Shown: in pieces, positions 47,506-61,030 of the stretch | How positions within the stretch are numbered: position 1 is the stretch's first letter | Layout: each line of letters opens with the position of its first letter | Source of the DNA: Colius striatus | Lineage: Eukaryota > Chordata > Aves > Coliiformes > Coliidae | Direction of reading: 5' to 3' | Assembly (NCBI RefSeq): GCF_028858725.1 | Contig: NC_084773.1 | Span: 21,708,850-21,772,849 of the forward strand | Length of the DNA: 64,000 nt | Translations under genes and position numbers: made by a program | Notes under the pieces: generated by a model | The model's database searches: none | The model's input: only the letters and a program-made list of their open reading frames with translations | What the model was told of the DNA's origin: nothing

Positions 47506-50500
47506 AGCAGGCTCCAAATGCAACAAATTACATTTCCAGGGGGAGCTGGGCAAGATAAGGAAAGTTCCAACCCCTCTGTATTTTAAGGAAATCTGAAGGA
47601 TCTGGGACCTAGGCATGTTCTGGAACGTTTGAGATCTAGGCATGTCACTTGTATTTTTCAGGTCAGAACATCTCCTTTACCCTTCACCTTTGGGGCACTT
47701 TGTCTCTGCTTCTTGGCTTCATCCTCACAAGCCTGTGTTCCGATTGGGGTGATTAGTTGGGTGGTGTGTAGGTATGTACCCACATATAGACATGTTTGTA
47801 CGTCTAGTTTGACTTGAGAAATAGAGTTTGCAATGCTGCAAAAGCTTCCACATGCACCTAAAAGTACAGAAAGAATGCTGTGGGGATTATTGAAGGTGCA
47901 TTCCTGATGACAGGGACCACTCACTTATGTTACCAAAGCCAGATTAAATGGAGAGGTTTGCCATATCAGTGCTCAGCTGGGAAATGCCCAGTTCAGTAAA
48001 CTCAGGGCAAAATTTGCTCTTTTTTCCCAGTGTCCATTTTGCTTTCAGAATGGGTTTGTTTATAGGGTTTTTTCAGAGTCACTCTGGAATACTGAGGCGG
48101 GGGGCAAAGGAAATGGGATGAGGCAAACACAGGTTGTTGTGACTCTTGTGTCAAAAGCCTTTTTTGGGTGAAACTCTGAAAACCCGTGGAGCCCTCACAG
48201 ACACACAGCAAAGCCCTTGGAGCAGCTGCCGTGGCCTTGCAGTGCTTGTGGTCTGCAAACAAGTACATGAATATTGCAGTGATTTATCTACTGGAGAATG
48301 AGGTTCTCGCTGGATTGCAGAATGCATCTGGACCAGCCTAATGAGCACATTCTTCACCATCAGAGAGGCTGCAGAGGGCTTGCAAATATTTTAGCCATGA
48401 TTCACAGAGCCAAAAGGTCTTGTTTACTGATATGCTATTTATACCTCGCTCAATTAAACCCCTCTGGAAAAGAATGAAATCAAAGATGCCAACACTGGCA
48501 GTGCTGTTGGAAGTGGCTCCTCATTAACAAGATTAGAAAAACACCATTAATAATTTTGCTAGATTCTTTTGGGCCCGAGTTTTTGTCCAACTGCATCAAG
48601 TATCCTATATGGTGCAGCTGGCAGTGGGGGGATCAGTCAGAGGTTAACCGTGTCCCAGTGGCATCCATGCCACGTCCTTGGGGATGAGCTTTGCCTCACC
48701 TTCACCCTGCCAGGAGGTGAGATGGCAGCAAACTCCCTCTGCCATGCACCAGCCCCACGAGGCTGGCACAGGGGCTTTGGGGCAACTGTGCCCAAGGAAG
48801 GGACAGATCTGGACAGTCTCCTGAAACCAAAGACCTGCAGCTCGCTCCTGGAAGCAACACACCACAGGGTGTTTCCTGAACAGAATGTTTCTGTTTGGTC
48901 TCCTTGATAGTGCCTCCCAGGAGTGCTCCTGCTCAGGGCTGGGTGGCTGCAGAGCCTTCGAGGGTGCAGAGAGCTGGCTGGGGTGAGCTGCCAGGGGCAT
49001 GGCAGAGGCAAGAAGCAGGAAGCAAAGGAGTCTGCTGAGGTCAGACCAGTTCCCGCAGGACCTGACTTCATAAGCTGGAAAAGAGGTAAATGGCCAGAAA
49101 GTCCCATTCTTTGTGTTAGTCACAGGCTGGGAGAGAGAGACAACTGTTCAAAGGAGAAAGCTGAAGAATCATTCATATTGTCTGAATCTGTTTCCTGGAA
49201 ATCCAGGTCTTTCGAATCTGATTGTTAAAAACAACCGAAGCTCTACACATAAAGTTCAAGGTGATGTCAAGTGCTGTTCGCTGGAGCCTTCCCAGTGGAG
49301 TGAAATGCCTTGAAATCCACTAATGGATGGAGGGTCCTTCTGCTACATGGACCAGCTAGAGACTCTGAAGGTGTCTCCTCATGCAGTGCAGCCATACCTT
49401 ATTCCACCCCCTGCTCAGGAGATGCCTGTTAGAGAAGCACTGTGGCAGCGAGCACAGGGAGAGTTGGCATAAAGCACTGAGCTGTAAATCAGCGCTGGAA
49501 AGTGAGCACAACAGCCTTTACACACCCCTGTAAACGATGGGCCTGTTAAATAATAAAGAGTTTGTTCCCTTAATACACTATTAATACATTTCAAAACATT
49601 GCATCTTTAAAAGAATGTCCTTCAGCCAAGTGGAAACAGGCTAATGTGGGCTTAGAAAGGAGTTGGGAGTGCCACAAATTATAAGTGCTTTCTACTTTAT
49701 CAGCATTACAGAGTACTATTAATTTTAAAAATAGCTTTTAAAAACATAGACAGCATACCATAACGGAGATGGCTGCCTTTCAATGCATCACCCTGATGAC
49801 TCCTTCCACAGCAATGACTTAGGCAGACGTGCCAAGCTCTGTTTTGCACACATGGTATGCAAAAAGCATGCAGCACAAAGTTAAAAAAAGCAGTTTTGCC
49901 TTTTGATTGAGGACTGTGGCCTGGTGGGACCCCCACAGCCTGTGCCCAGGGAGCTGCTGCCTGTGCTTCCTCCCCACAGCCAGTGCCCAGGGAGCTGGGA
50001 TGGGAGCACTAACACACGTGCTGAATGATTAAAAATGAAGATGCTAATGGGAAATGCTAATGCAGCTGAGTAGCTCCTTTAAAACAGTCTGCCTATACAA
50101 GTTTTCGGCACTAATTGGCATGAGCGTCCTCAGAACGGTGTGTTATCTCTGTCTAAACGATAGAGGAGGTAGTTGCCATAGCAAGGACTGTTTTTATTGA
50201 CTGCTTAAAGGAAAGAGACACATAAAACCGTAACCGAGGCCAGAAAATGAATGGGAAAAATCCCTGGGTAGCTCTAACTTACGCCGCAGCTTGCTCGCCT
50301 TTTGTTGTGTTCCTTTGCAGCCCTCACAGAGCTCTGCTCCTCATAAAGCAGCAACCACAGCCGTGGCAGAGGGCAGTGACCCGCTGGGGCAGCCCTCACA
50401 GGGTCAGCTGAAGCTCCCAATGTTCCCCCCAGTATTCGTGTGCACAAGCACATTGTCTCTCTCCTTGCAGGTTATTCCTTCCATGCATGGATGTGCTGCA

Positions 50501-53500
50501 TTAATGTGTATCCTGGCCCCATTGTATTTTATTTAGTAACATGTCACTAATTTAATCCCCATTTACTGCTCACCTAAATCAACCCAAAAGACCACAATTC
50601 ACTACAAGGCAGAAGATTTGTTCTCTAAAGTCATGAGAAGAATGACCAGACCCTGGCTCAGGCTATAGGGTGAGGTTGCCAAAGTCACAGTGATGTTATT
50701 ACTTTATCACCTGTAAAAACCAAATTGTCCACCTAGCAATGGCAAACCCCATGGACCTGTGTCCTGCTCTGCCCAGCAGCCTCCCTTGGGGCCTTGGCTC
50801 TTGCCTTCCTGCCAGCGAATGTGGACCGAGCTCGTCGCTTTTGCTGCCGGCCGGGGACCACAGTGAGTGAATCTTTGTGCTCTTTCATGCCCACGTCCAC
50901 GGGTCTGCAGCTGCATGATCAGACTCGTAGTCAGGTGAGCACCAGAAGCCAAGCCCTCTCTGTCTGTGATGCTCACACAGCACTCTGTTGCCTCTGTTGT
51001 TGATCTGGCTGTGTGGACAAATAATTCTGCTGGAAGCGTGCCGCACAAAATCTTGATATCAACAGGCACAAGGAAATTCCTTTGCTCAGATTTTCTCCCA
51101 CACGCTGCAGTGCAACTCTGAGCCATAAATCTGGCTTTGTCTGAGGCCGACAGCCACATTCCAGCGCCGTGTTGTGGGTGTGCACGTGTGCCAGGCTGTG
51201 CTGGGTGGCTGCACACGCTCTGCTCGCAACCAGCCATCGCCACCAGTTCTCTCTCTGTCTCTCTTTCCCCACTTTTCCCCAGTACTGTTGAAGTTTAATA
51301 TCCAACAGCACCTTCTCCAGATTACAACTCAGACCATCAGGTGATGCTTCTGGAAGAGCAGCTGTAGAGTTCCTAGTCCCCACTATAATGTCTGTGGACA
51401 CAGGACACACTCCCCATCACAACCGCATTTGGCAGACCCATGTGTGCTGTGCAGTCTGTCCCCCTCGCTCTGTGCCAGGCCCTGCCATGCCAGCTTTGTA
51501 ACAGACCACATGTTGCATGGTACCTCACATCCAGTAGAAAAGTGTGAGGCCTCATCAGAATCAGTTTAACCTGCTGGCCTGAGCACCTGGAGTTTAACTG
51601 GGCATCCATCTGCACTGCACATCAGAGCTGTGTGTTGGGCCCTACAAAAGGACACAGGCTTCATATTAATGGTCCTGGGGCTGCTGCCTGCAGAGTAGAT
51701 TAAGTCTGTTTGTGCAGGATCCAGACATGCTGCAAGCTATAACATCATTCTCTCATTTTTCCTATTATGTTATGATCAACTGCTGTTATTTGAGGGTATT
51801 TCAGCTCCATTCATGATGCACGGGCAGAAAAATGCTGCCTGCCGTCCTTTGGAGAGGAAGCCATCCAGCTTCAGTGAAACATGGTCATTGCTTCTTCAAG
51901 CAAAGGAGAGGAGACTTTCTGCTTTGCTCATTGCTGGGCTCTACACCTAGACACTGTTTATTTTCCTGAGCCTACATTACAGGATTAAAGCATTAATACA
52001 CTGGTGTTATTTGGATGGTAACTTGGGTGTGTTTCTCATCCACAGGAATTCCCCAGGAGGGAGAAGCTTCAAAGACCCAATCAGAGAACAGAAATAACTT
52101 TGTCCCCCCTTCAGCACCTCTGACCATGCCTCTGGGCTCCATTTCCAGTTTCCCAGTTCAGCACTCCCACCTTCCCCTGTTTCTGGGCTGGTTTTCCACC
52201 ACCTCCCCAGTGCTCTGGAAGTAAAGGGGAGAGGGTGCTTGGCATCAAGGTGCAGACATGGTCAAGCGGGTTTGTTAGGAAATGCTCTGCTGGGAGACCC
52301 TCAAAGGTGATTAATAGAGGTCTCAAAAAGTAGCATCCATAGCCCAGAGCATGTGACCCTGCAATGCTGCCTGCAAGCAGCATCCAGCCGTGCGTGCACA
52401 TGCTCTGGCCACAGACAATCACCCCAGAAGCCTCAGAGACCATCTAGACAGAGGGAAACAAGTGTGTGGATGGGAAGGAACGGTTTGTACAGTGTCCCGA
52501 CAGCTCTACTGGGGACTGGAGAATCCCAGGTCTGCTTTCTCCCTCCTGCAGCCTCTGGGAGTTGGTGACCCTCGCTATGCAGGCAGGGAGGAGGGTCTGA
52601 CCCTGGTGTCTGCACATCCCCACGGCAGTTGACCAAACTTGACTGAAAACGCGAGGGCTCTTGCTGGGAAGTGCCATTTTTCAGCTGTGTCTCTCCCCCA
52701 CGCTGGCTCTTTGGTCAGAGGTGTGTTTGAACAGCCCCTCCATGGTGATGCTGATGCAGATGGTGAGCTCCTCGGAGCAGCCCTGAGTCAGGAGGGCATA
52801 TTTTCCACTGACAAGGCAAAAGAGTTACAGCCCCTTAAATCAAATTAGTAGACAGCATCTGAGTGGGAGCCTCCATGAGATGAATGAGCTGGCAGTTTTT
52901 AAAGAGTAACCACGAGGTAATAAACAAGATTAACACAAAAGTAATGGAGGAATGGAGATAAATACAGAGAATGTCCATGTAATGTCAGAGGAGGTTGCAT
53001 GCCAGACTTCTGGCAATGTGTCTGAGGCAGGAGTAGGTAACTCGTACCTACTAAATCACAGCCATAAATCCTGTGCTGTGTTAACAGAACATGAATGATC
53101 TGCTCTGAAATGAATGGGGAAAAGAAAGGGAATTCAGTGGTTGTGATAAAAAGAGCTTCTAGCCTGGGCTGCTCCTCTGTGCTCGGGCCAGGTTTGGAAG
53201 GCACTCAGCTCCTGATGGGGCAGGTGGGTGTGCACGTGCCATTCCGTCCCTCAGCCCCATCAAGATGCCCCTGAAGAAGACCATGTGCTAAGGGGACCAC
53301 AAAAACAGCTCCCAAAGCTGTTGTCCTGAGAAAAAATGAAGTTTATGCTGGTGAGTTGATTCTGAATTACACACCATGGGCAAAAGGAGGTGGAAATGGC
53401 CCTTTCTTGCCCTTCCAGAGAGAGCAGATCCCTTTGAAAAGCCGACACTGCCCCACGAACCTGCATCATGTGTTTCCAAAGAGATGTGTCAGATCTCCAG

Positions 53501-55007
53501 GTAGTCTGAAGTCTCAGTCATCTTCAGTTAAACATTACTTAAACAAAGCAGGTTATTGGTTAATGGGTGAACTTACTGTGAAGTACAAAAGCATCTCCAG
53601 GTGAAAAGGAGAATTTGTGTCTACAACACAAGGCTGAACCTTTGCAGCTCTGGTGCAGAATCTCCCTGTTAGACTACAGAGGTCCCAAGATGTTCCTTGT
53701 CTCTCACACTTATTTGGACACAATCTGGGTGAGGTAAGGGTCAGTATCTTTTCCTAAGTGACCTGATACACTTGGAAAAAGGAGCCACACTCTTGAACTC
53801 ACAGACTTCATCAGACCCCAGCTCCATCCAGTTGTATCAGTGGCTCCAGAGAGGTTTGCCTTCTCCCAGCAAACCTTCCCACCTCCTGTGCTCAGACCAG
53901 AGGGGTGCAGACAGAGGGTTGTTTGCCTGCTGCTCTGCAGTTATGGAGTGTGACTGTGCGAACCTGTGGTTACAGTTTGGTACCTGCAAGTATGTTTTTA
54001 TTAGCGTCCACACCTGGAGAATAGGGAAAGAGGAGACATGATCAGCGGCTCAAAGGGCTGTCAAGTGGAGAAAAGCCTCTGGTGCAGTGGTCTGAGCCCT
54101 GCCTGAGGGCTGGAGAGCTTCCAGAGCTGATGCCATCGGAACAAACAGCATCTTTGTGATGTGAGGGCAGAGGGCGATGCAGAGCTGATGGCACCAGAGC
54201 CATCCCAGGGGAGGCACTGGCCAAAGCCTCGCTGCAGTGCACTTTGTCGCCTGGAGCTGGGCTCACGGCTCACACGTGTAAGCTCATGCTTGGGTTGAAG
54301 TGCTTTGGTGGTGTTTGGTGCCCTTACAACCACTTGAGCAAATAATGGAAACTATTACATGAGTGCTTTTGTCTGCCACTGCTCAGAAACAGCCCATATG
54401 GCACAGAGATGCCTTTCATTTTTAAGTGCTGCGTGGTTTCAACTTGCAAGAGCATTTGATAAACTGTGACCAAACTATAGGGAAATAAATACTTTCTCTG
54501 AAATCCTCAGTTGTTTTCCAAACTTGTGAGCAACCAGTTAAGCTGGATGGATTTAGAAAGGCCCTCCAGTGCTTTTCTGCTGGAATACCAAATGATAAAC
54601 ACCATTTTTCTTGTGTCCCTGCAGAAACAAGACAGCCCAGGGTAACGTAAAACTTTCTTTTGCTTCCTTCCAACAATGGTGCATTTCTTCTTTTAGAGGC
54701 TGATTAATATTTATCACTATAGTAAATGGCAATTTAATATATCCTAGCAGTCCTGCAGCTTATCATTAATTTAAGGAAACAGGACACCCACCATCAAACT
54801 ACAATGGGCCCCTCTGCAATGAGTAATGGGGGTGGTATGGCAGCCTTTTCCAAGGAGCCACCCAGGCTCTGTGACAGTGATTCCTCTGGCAGCCCATTGC
54901 TGTGCAGACGCAGATCAGCCCACGGGCACCCAGCACCTGAGGGGCCTGAGGCTGCACCCCAAGAGAGGCCACTGAGAGACAAATGAGTGGGAGAGCAGCC
55001 ACCACAG
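47506..55007. other. Intergenic, no gene found
   Basis: Unique sequence with several AT-rich, low-CpG tracts (48380-48560, 49540-49620, 50010-50120). The 178-codon minus-strand frame at 50707-51243 has no splice sites in phase or recognisable domain. Confidence 0.45.
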
Positions 55008-55330
55008 ACTCACAGAATCACAAGGGTTGGAAGGGACCTGGAAATCTCACCCAGTGCAACCCCCCTGCCAGAGCAGCACCACCTAGAGCAGGGCACACAG
55101 GGACTCATCCAGCTGGGTTGGAGTGTCTGCAGAGAAGGAGCCTCCATAGCCCATCTGGGCAGCCCCTGGACATGAAAAGCAGTGTTCTCCTCACAAAGGG
55201 TACCAAGAGAAGCCCTTCAGCCTTCGTCCACCCGAGGGCTGTGGGGGGGCATTTGGTGGGGCTGCTGGGCACCAGAGCACTGTGTAAAACGCTGCTCCTA
55301 AATTCTTCCAAAACAGGGCTTGAAGTTGCA
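55008..55330 (-). mobile_element. CR1 LINE 3'-end fragment, longest in the window
   Basis: It starts with TCACAGAATCACAAGGG and TTGGAAGGGACCTGG, then CAGTGCAACCCCCCTGCC and later GGGCAGCCCCTGG. These are landmark blocks of a CR1 3' end on the minus strand. The outer (5') limit is uncertain. Confidence 0.85.
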
Positions 55331-58300
55331 GCTGGGTGAGAGACTTTTGGGGCTGTTTTCCACTTTAGAAGAAACTTTGCAGAGGAGGAATCCTTGAGTC
55401 TGAGTGTTTTTGTTTTTGAGATTCCTGAGCTGTTTTCGGAGGTGCCCTTTGGAAAGTTAAAAGAGGACTCTTGGTGTCCAAATGAAAAGCTACTTAATCA
55501 ATAAAACTCCACACCGGGCTCTGAAGAGTAGCATCAGATAAGGTTAGTTCTGCTTTGTTAGTGGTTCCATTTCTTCTTAACTACAAAGACCTGCAAAATC
55601 ACTGCTGTTATTTTTGTGTTCTTGGACTTGTAAGATTTCCCACTCTGGTAGCACACACTGTAACACTTCAGCCCTCACAGAAAGACAACTCAAACAGTCT
55701 GATACAGACACACACACAGAGGGTGACACAGACACTTGATGCAGGACCAAAACAAGGCCACTGCTTTATTTACATGTACTTGTGCTGCACAGTGAGGAGC
55801 CAGCGCTGCTGGGTCAGCAGGTCTCTGCTGTTTGGAGGCTAAAAGACCTGCAGCCCTGAACCAAAGCTGTGGGGCTCCATGATGGCTTTGCCACAGCTCA
55901 GGCACCATGCCTGATCCCACGGTCTCTTAGGGCTGGTCTGTGCCTGCCCTCCCACCCTCACCATCCCCAGCACCTCTGCAGCACCCTCCAGGCCCATCTG
56001 CTGACCTCCCCCAGCCCCACACATCACCGAGCCCAGGGACAGCCGGGGACAGCCTCTCTGGGACATTCCTTGCTTTCTTTGTCTACACCCACGGCTTTCT
56101 CAAGAGTTTTTGCCTCATCCAGACTCCGTTTCTTCCCTTCCCAGACTTGTGTCCACAGCAGATGGGACAGTCCTTGCTCAGCAGCGTGGCCAGCAGGGCA
56201 GAGGATGCTGACAGCAGTGGCGATGCCCTGCTGCTGCTTTGCCTCAGCACAGAAGCTGGTTGTGCACCACTGCCAAGGGAGAAGTAGAGTCCTTGATTCA
56301 AAACAAAAGGGCAAAAAGGATGATTCATTTTCTTCACTCTATGTCATTTCTTACTCTACAGACAGGCCCACGGAACTCAGAGGCTCAGACTGACACACGA
56401 GTTTAAGAGCTTTACTCACTACAAATAACCTTTGATGATGAAACTGACTGCGTCAAGCGTTGGAAGAAAGAGCTCGCATGAATATGGCCAAATTAGGAAG
56501 CCCATATCGTAACAGTTGTGTTCATAACCACATGTATTGCTGGTCTATTTTTTTAATCCACATTACTGGGTCTATTTTTGACTACAAACTAGATGACTCA
56601 TTTGATCACGACCAGTGAAAAAAAACATAGTATGTTGCCACAAAATATTTCTTTGAGTTGATGTCTTTTTTCTTCCCACTGCAATCACTTATTTCCTTAC
56701 AACCAACCATGGGCAAAACCAGGACACACGGGAGTCTGATGTCTTTCATTCAGTAACCAATGGCAAAGGAGCTGCCTGGGTTTAATTGACACTTGTCATC
56801 ATTTTTCATCAGTTTCCTCCACTTGCTTTTCAGCCCTTTTCCTTTGATTGTGTTGCTCCCATCGAGATGGAAGTTTCTTGAGAAATATTTCAACCAAATC
56901 TGCAGTTTTACTACTCTGCTTGTGGAACAGGGGCAAACACTTAACCAAAAGCAGCTGTGGATCAGTATTTTCTACTTCATTTATCCCTTTATGTTTGTAC
57001 AAAAGAGAAAACCTGAAAATTAGCCAAGAATGTAATACCGCAGATTCTCTCACCAGAACACACAGCATAGTTTGCAGTAATCCCTTTCACCATAGCATGG
57101 GGTTCTCGATCTGCAGCACAGACTCTGCTCCCACACAGGCAAAAGCCTTCTGCCAGCCTCACAGCCCCCCGTGGCCGAGGCTGCGGGGGTCCCGCACGTC
57201 GGGCTGTGCTGCCCGACTGCGACGAGTTCGTGGCATCCTATTGATTGTTGTTGGCCAGTTCTGTTGTCTCTGGGCCAAACTGCCACTTGCATCGCTCAAG
57301 GAGCTCAAGCCAAGCAGCTCTTTTGAATTAAGAGCATGATGTGGGTGTGCTCGGGGGCAGCGTGGCCCGGCTGCTCCACGGACAGACAGACCCCCATTCC
57401 CCATCCAGGCAGCCTCAAGCCAACCTTGCTGTGGCACCTCTCCATCTCCCTTGGGACTTGTCCCCTGAGAAGCCCGAGCAGGGACAGGGGCTGGGATCAG
57501 AGCAGGGTGCCAGCACTCCTCTCTGCTCCATGGCCCTGGCAGCACACAGCGGCCGGTGAGGGAGAGGACACGGCGGCTGTGGCCAAGCAAGCCAGCCTGG
57601 CACCTCATCAGCCAGGTGCAACCGCTCTGGGAGACTGGCTTCACTCAGGCAGCGCCTCACCTCAGCTCCTCTCCTTTTTCCTTCTTCCCACCTCCTGGTG
57701 CATTTCTATGGCGTGAGGATGAGGCCCTGGGGCTGAGCTCTGAGTTCCAGGCGCAGCCCTGATGCATGTGCCAGAGAGCTGGGCTGGATGAGCTGAGCCC
57801 TCTGTGCCGAGGGCAGCATCTGGAGTGTGTAGGGTCAGGAAGGGGCAGTGAGGACGTGCCCTTCGTTGTCCAGATTCAAAAGTCAGAAGGGCTGGCAAGC
57901 AGCTCACCCCATGCTTCAAAGCCACAGCTGAAACAAAACGTGTGGCAGGAATATAAACGAGGAATAAAGCTGCAAACTCAACTGAGTTAGACCTTGGAAA
58001 ATCCATCTTAGAACGTACAGGTTCTAACCTGAGAAGTGGGTATTGCCTAAGATGCTTTAAATCACAGAGAGTGCTGCACTAGGAGAAACAGCCCTCCACA
58101 AGTGACCTAACACGTCTTTCCCTCCCCTGTCCTCAGTGACTCCCATGAACTCCTGACCTTGCAGACCAATAAAGACAAACTCAAAGGAGATAAGAAGTCT
58201 GGCTTCACCTTCAGCATCATTTCAGAGGAAGCGAGGAGCTCTGCTTGGTTCAGAAACGACTACTAATTCCAGCCCCTTGCTGCTGTTATAACAGTTAGCA

Positions 58301-60162
58301 ACTGGGTTTTTTGTCCATGGTACAGGCTTCTGCCTTCAGAGTGGGGCTGGCCACCGGGCACACTGCAGGAAGCCACAGCCTGGTGACACCTCTGCAGGGA
58401 TGGTTTTGTCCTGATACAAGCTGCTGGTGAATCAACAGGAAGCTGAAATCTCTTGTTTCTCATAATTGAGCATCTTTCCCCTTTGTCCATTTGTCGTCGA
58501 TTTATGGGGAATGACTACTGCAGAGATTTAGCTCTGTTTAGTCACAGGATGATTCTGTCTCTTCCTAGCAAAGACCTAAATATAGCACAGACTCATTATT
58601 CAGAGGCCGTCAGTGATAACTGGCCTTGGCATCCTTCCCAAGGCACAGTCTGAGCGGCCAGGTCCTCCTCGGGGCTGACTCCCACATGCCTTTACCTCTC
58701 CATGCCTGCAATCTGCTCCACTTCACAACTTGCCACGATGCCAGAGCAGATCTCATCCTCAAAGGCAACACTGGGACTGCCTGATGACAGGACAAATCAT
58801 TCAGAAACCTAAGAACTTTTTACAAGAGTGCCCATCCAGCCTGGCAGAGCTCCTGGCCTCTGGGGGCAGCCACCACCAGGTGCTTCTCAAGAGGCTTGTT
58901 GAACATCAGAAACGATGTGCCCTCGACACAGCTTCTCGCTCTGCCTACACCTCGCTGTTGCTTGTCATGATTTATCTGTGCTACCAATAGTCACAATAAT
59001 TCCAGGTGGGGTTTATTGGAACTATAAGCATCTAAGATGGGTTTTTACAAATCTTTTTCTAATCTTGGTTTTATGATCTTTCCATACTAAGAATTCAAAA
59101 GCACAGTCACACACTGTGTCAAGCATTGTTTGCAGGCTGAGGAAAAGCCTTTGCCAGGCCCCTGCCCTGGTACCCGGGGCTGTGTCACAGCTGCTATTGG
59201 ACAAAGAAACAAAGAAAACCCAAACCCAGCACCTTTAGACGCACCGTGTCCCTGTGACACAGACTGGCACCCCCAGACAGGCCGCTCTGTGCTCACCGTG
59301 GGGACCCACTGCAGCTGTCCCAGAGCCATGGCTCCCCGCTGGGCTCTGGCCCATCACCCCGGCCCTCGTGGCTCACAGAAATCCCATTCTAAGTCCTTTG
59401 CTATCTCCCAGGTGCATGTGTGTGTTGAGAAAGGGAGATAATGTCATCCTGTAGCCATTTCAAATGTTTCCCAGGGCTGCCAAGCCCTTCATGACATGGG
59501 TTTGAAAAACAATATCCCCGTGCCGTTCCCTCCGCTTGCTTCCAAAATGCCTCTGGAAGGTCAGGTTCAGATGCTCTCCCCAGAGGGACTTTGTCTCTGC
59601 AGAATTTCTCGTCTGCCTTTGTTTTTTAACCCGGAATTTTCTGAGGATGTTCAAATACCTTTTCTAAAGGAGCGCAGATGCTGGCTCTGTGTGTCAGGGC
59701 ACACTTGGGCTCTCGGGGGATTGGGGGTGGCCCCTGGGGCTGTTGGCCTCTCAGGCCAGTGCCACCTACACAGCTCCATCCCCGTTATTTCTCTTGAACA
59801 GAGTGAATCCCTTCTCCCTGGGCTGGATCCTGGGAGGCAGCAGCCCCTCGGCCCCGTGCTGGCAAGGCAGAGCATCCAGCCTTCTCCCCTCCCCTGCACA
59901 AAGGGGCTTTGTGCTGGGCAAAGCAGGAGCAGGCAGGAATAGTGCTTGCCAGCTGTAAAGCAGACTTTGCATGTTAAAACACTTCAAAAGGCAATAGATT
60001 CTCATCCAGTGCTTAGCACACCGAGAGAAACATGGTTTGAGACATGGTTTGGGACAGTTTCTTCTGCTAAAAATATTCCAGGGCAGCTTTCTATGGCAAA
60101 CTGTCCCAGCACAGCCCTGTTTGATTGGCAAACCCATTTCCCCACGCCTGGTGTCAGAGCCT
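55331..60162. other. Intergenic, no firm gene
   Basis: A possible plus-strand terminal exon lies at 56159-56287. It has a strong pyrimidine tract and CCACAG acceptor, and the text QMGQSLLSSVASRAEDADSS then GDALLLLCLS to a TAG. No upstream exon or poly(A) signal was found, so it is not called as a gene. Confidence 0.4.
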
Positions 60163-60252
60163 GGGGCAGCAGGACAGAGGGACGGCAGGCCAGCGGGACG
60201 GTGGGACAGGGAGGCAGGGGGACAAGGGGACAGGGGTGCAGGGGGACAGCAG
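60163..60252. repeat. Degenerate GGGACAG low-complexity tract
   Basis: About 90 bases of G-rich, C-poor plus strand with many GGGACAG/GGGGACA variants, directly upstream of the CpG island. Several runs of three or more G make quadruplex formation possible. Confidence 0.8.
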
Positions 60253-60599
60253 GCAGCCCCAGCCCAGACAAGAAACGGGACTTGGCTTGAGAGCCATCAG
60301 CTGCCCGCGCCCCGGCCGGGCCCACGCACCGCTCGGGCATCCCCGGGGCCCCTCCCCGCGCCGCCGTTCGGGGTGTGAGCACCCGAAAACATTAACTATC
60401 GCTTCCTTCGGCCCTTTCGCCCCCGTCCCGCGCCCCGGCGCGCGCAGCCCCGCGCAGCCCCGCAGCGCCGCTCCCGCGCACACGTGCGCGCCGGAGCCCG
60501 CGGGCCCCGCCCCCCGCACGCCATTGGCCAGGAAAGTTTCTGGGCGGCCGCGGATTGGCTGCGGGCGGCCCGGGGCAGCGGCGGGCGCCAATGAAAGGC

Positions 60600-60677
60600 G
60601 GCGGGCGAGCGGCGCGGCTCGTCCCGGGCGGGCGGCGGGGAGCGGCGCGGCGGCGGCGGCGGCGCGGCCGCGGGAAG
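60600..60677 (+). other. Putative non-coding first exon of the right-hand gene
   Basis: The segment after the last CCAAT box is GC-rich with a CGG run and ends at GGGAAG|GTGAGT, a near-perfect donor at 60677/60678. The exact transcription start is not visible. An upstream ATG at 60591 is in an open frame through the donor but is probably outside the transcript. No coding exon of this gene lies in the window. Confidence 0.65.
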
Positions 60678-60944
60678 GTGAGTGAGCGCGGGGCAGCGGC
60701 CGGCTCCGTGTGTACCCCTTCCGTCCTCTGAGCGCCGCGGGCGCGCACCGGGGACCTGCCGCTCAACTCCCCGCTTGCTGTAAATCTTCACTTTCCGTTC
60801 TTTCCCTCCGTTATCCCTCACCTGCCGCCCCCCGCCTCGCGCTGTGCCGGCGCCTCTGCCCGCTCCGCGGTCTCCCCGCTTCGGGGGAGGTGCTGAGCCC
60901 CGGCTCTGGGCGCTGAGAGCGGGCGGGATGGGGATGGGAGCGGC

Positions 60945-61030
60945 CGGGGTTCGGCTCCCGGGGCGGCCGGGGTTCGGCTCCCGGGGCGGCCGGGGTTCGG
61001 CTCCCGGGGCGGCCGCGGGTCGGCTCCCGA
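60945..61030. repeat. 23-bp tandem repeat in the CpG island
   Basis: The unit CGGGGTTCGGCTCCCGGGGC plus GGC starts at 60945, 60968 and 60991, with a diverged fourth copy at 61014. Confidence 0.9.

Noticed and set aside
50707..51243. 178-codon minus-strand open frame
   Set aside because: No recognisable domain, poly(A) signal or splice context, and low-complexity stretches. Likely chance.
55869..56393. 174-codon plus-strand open frame
   Set aside because: Pro/Ser/His-rich low-complexity reading in GC-rich DNA. The overlapping frame with a true acceptor (56159-56287) is the better candidate.
58730..58990. Helical-looking plus-strand frame ending at a TAG
   Set aside because: No pyrimidine-rich acceptor, no partner exon and no poly(A) signal.
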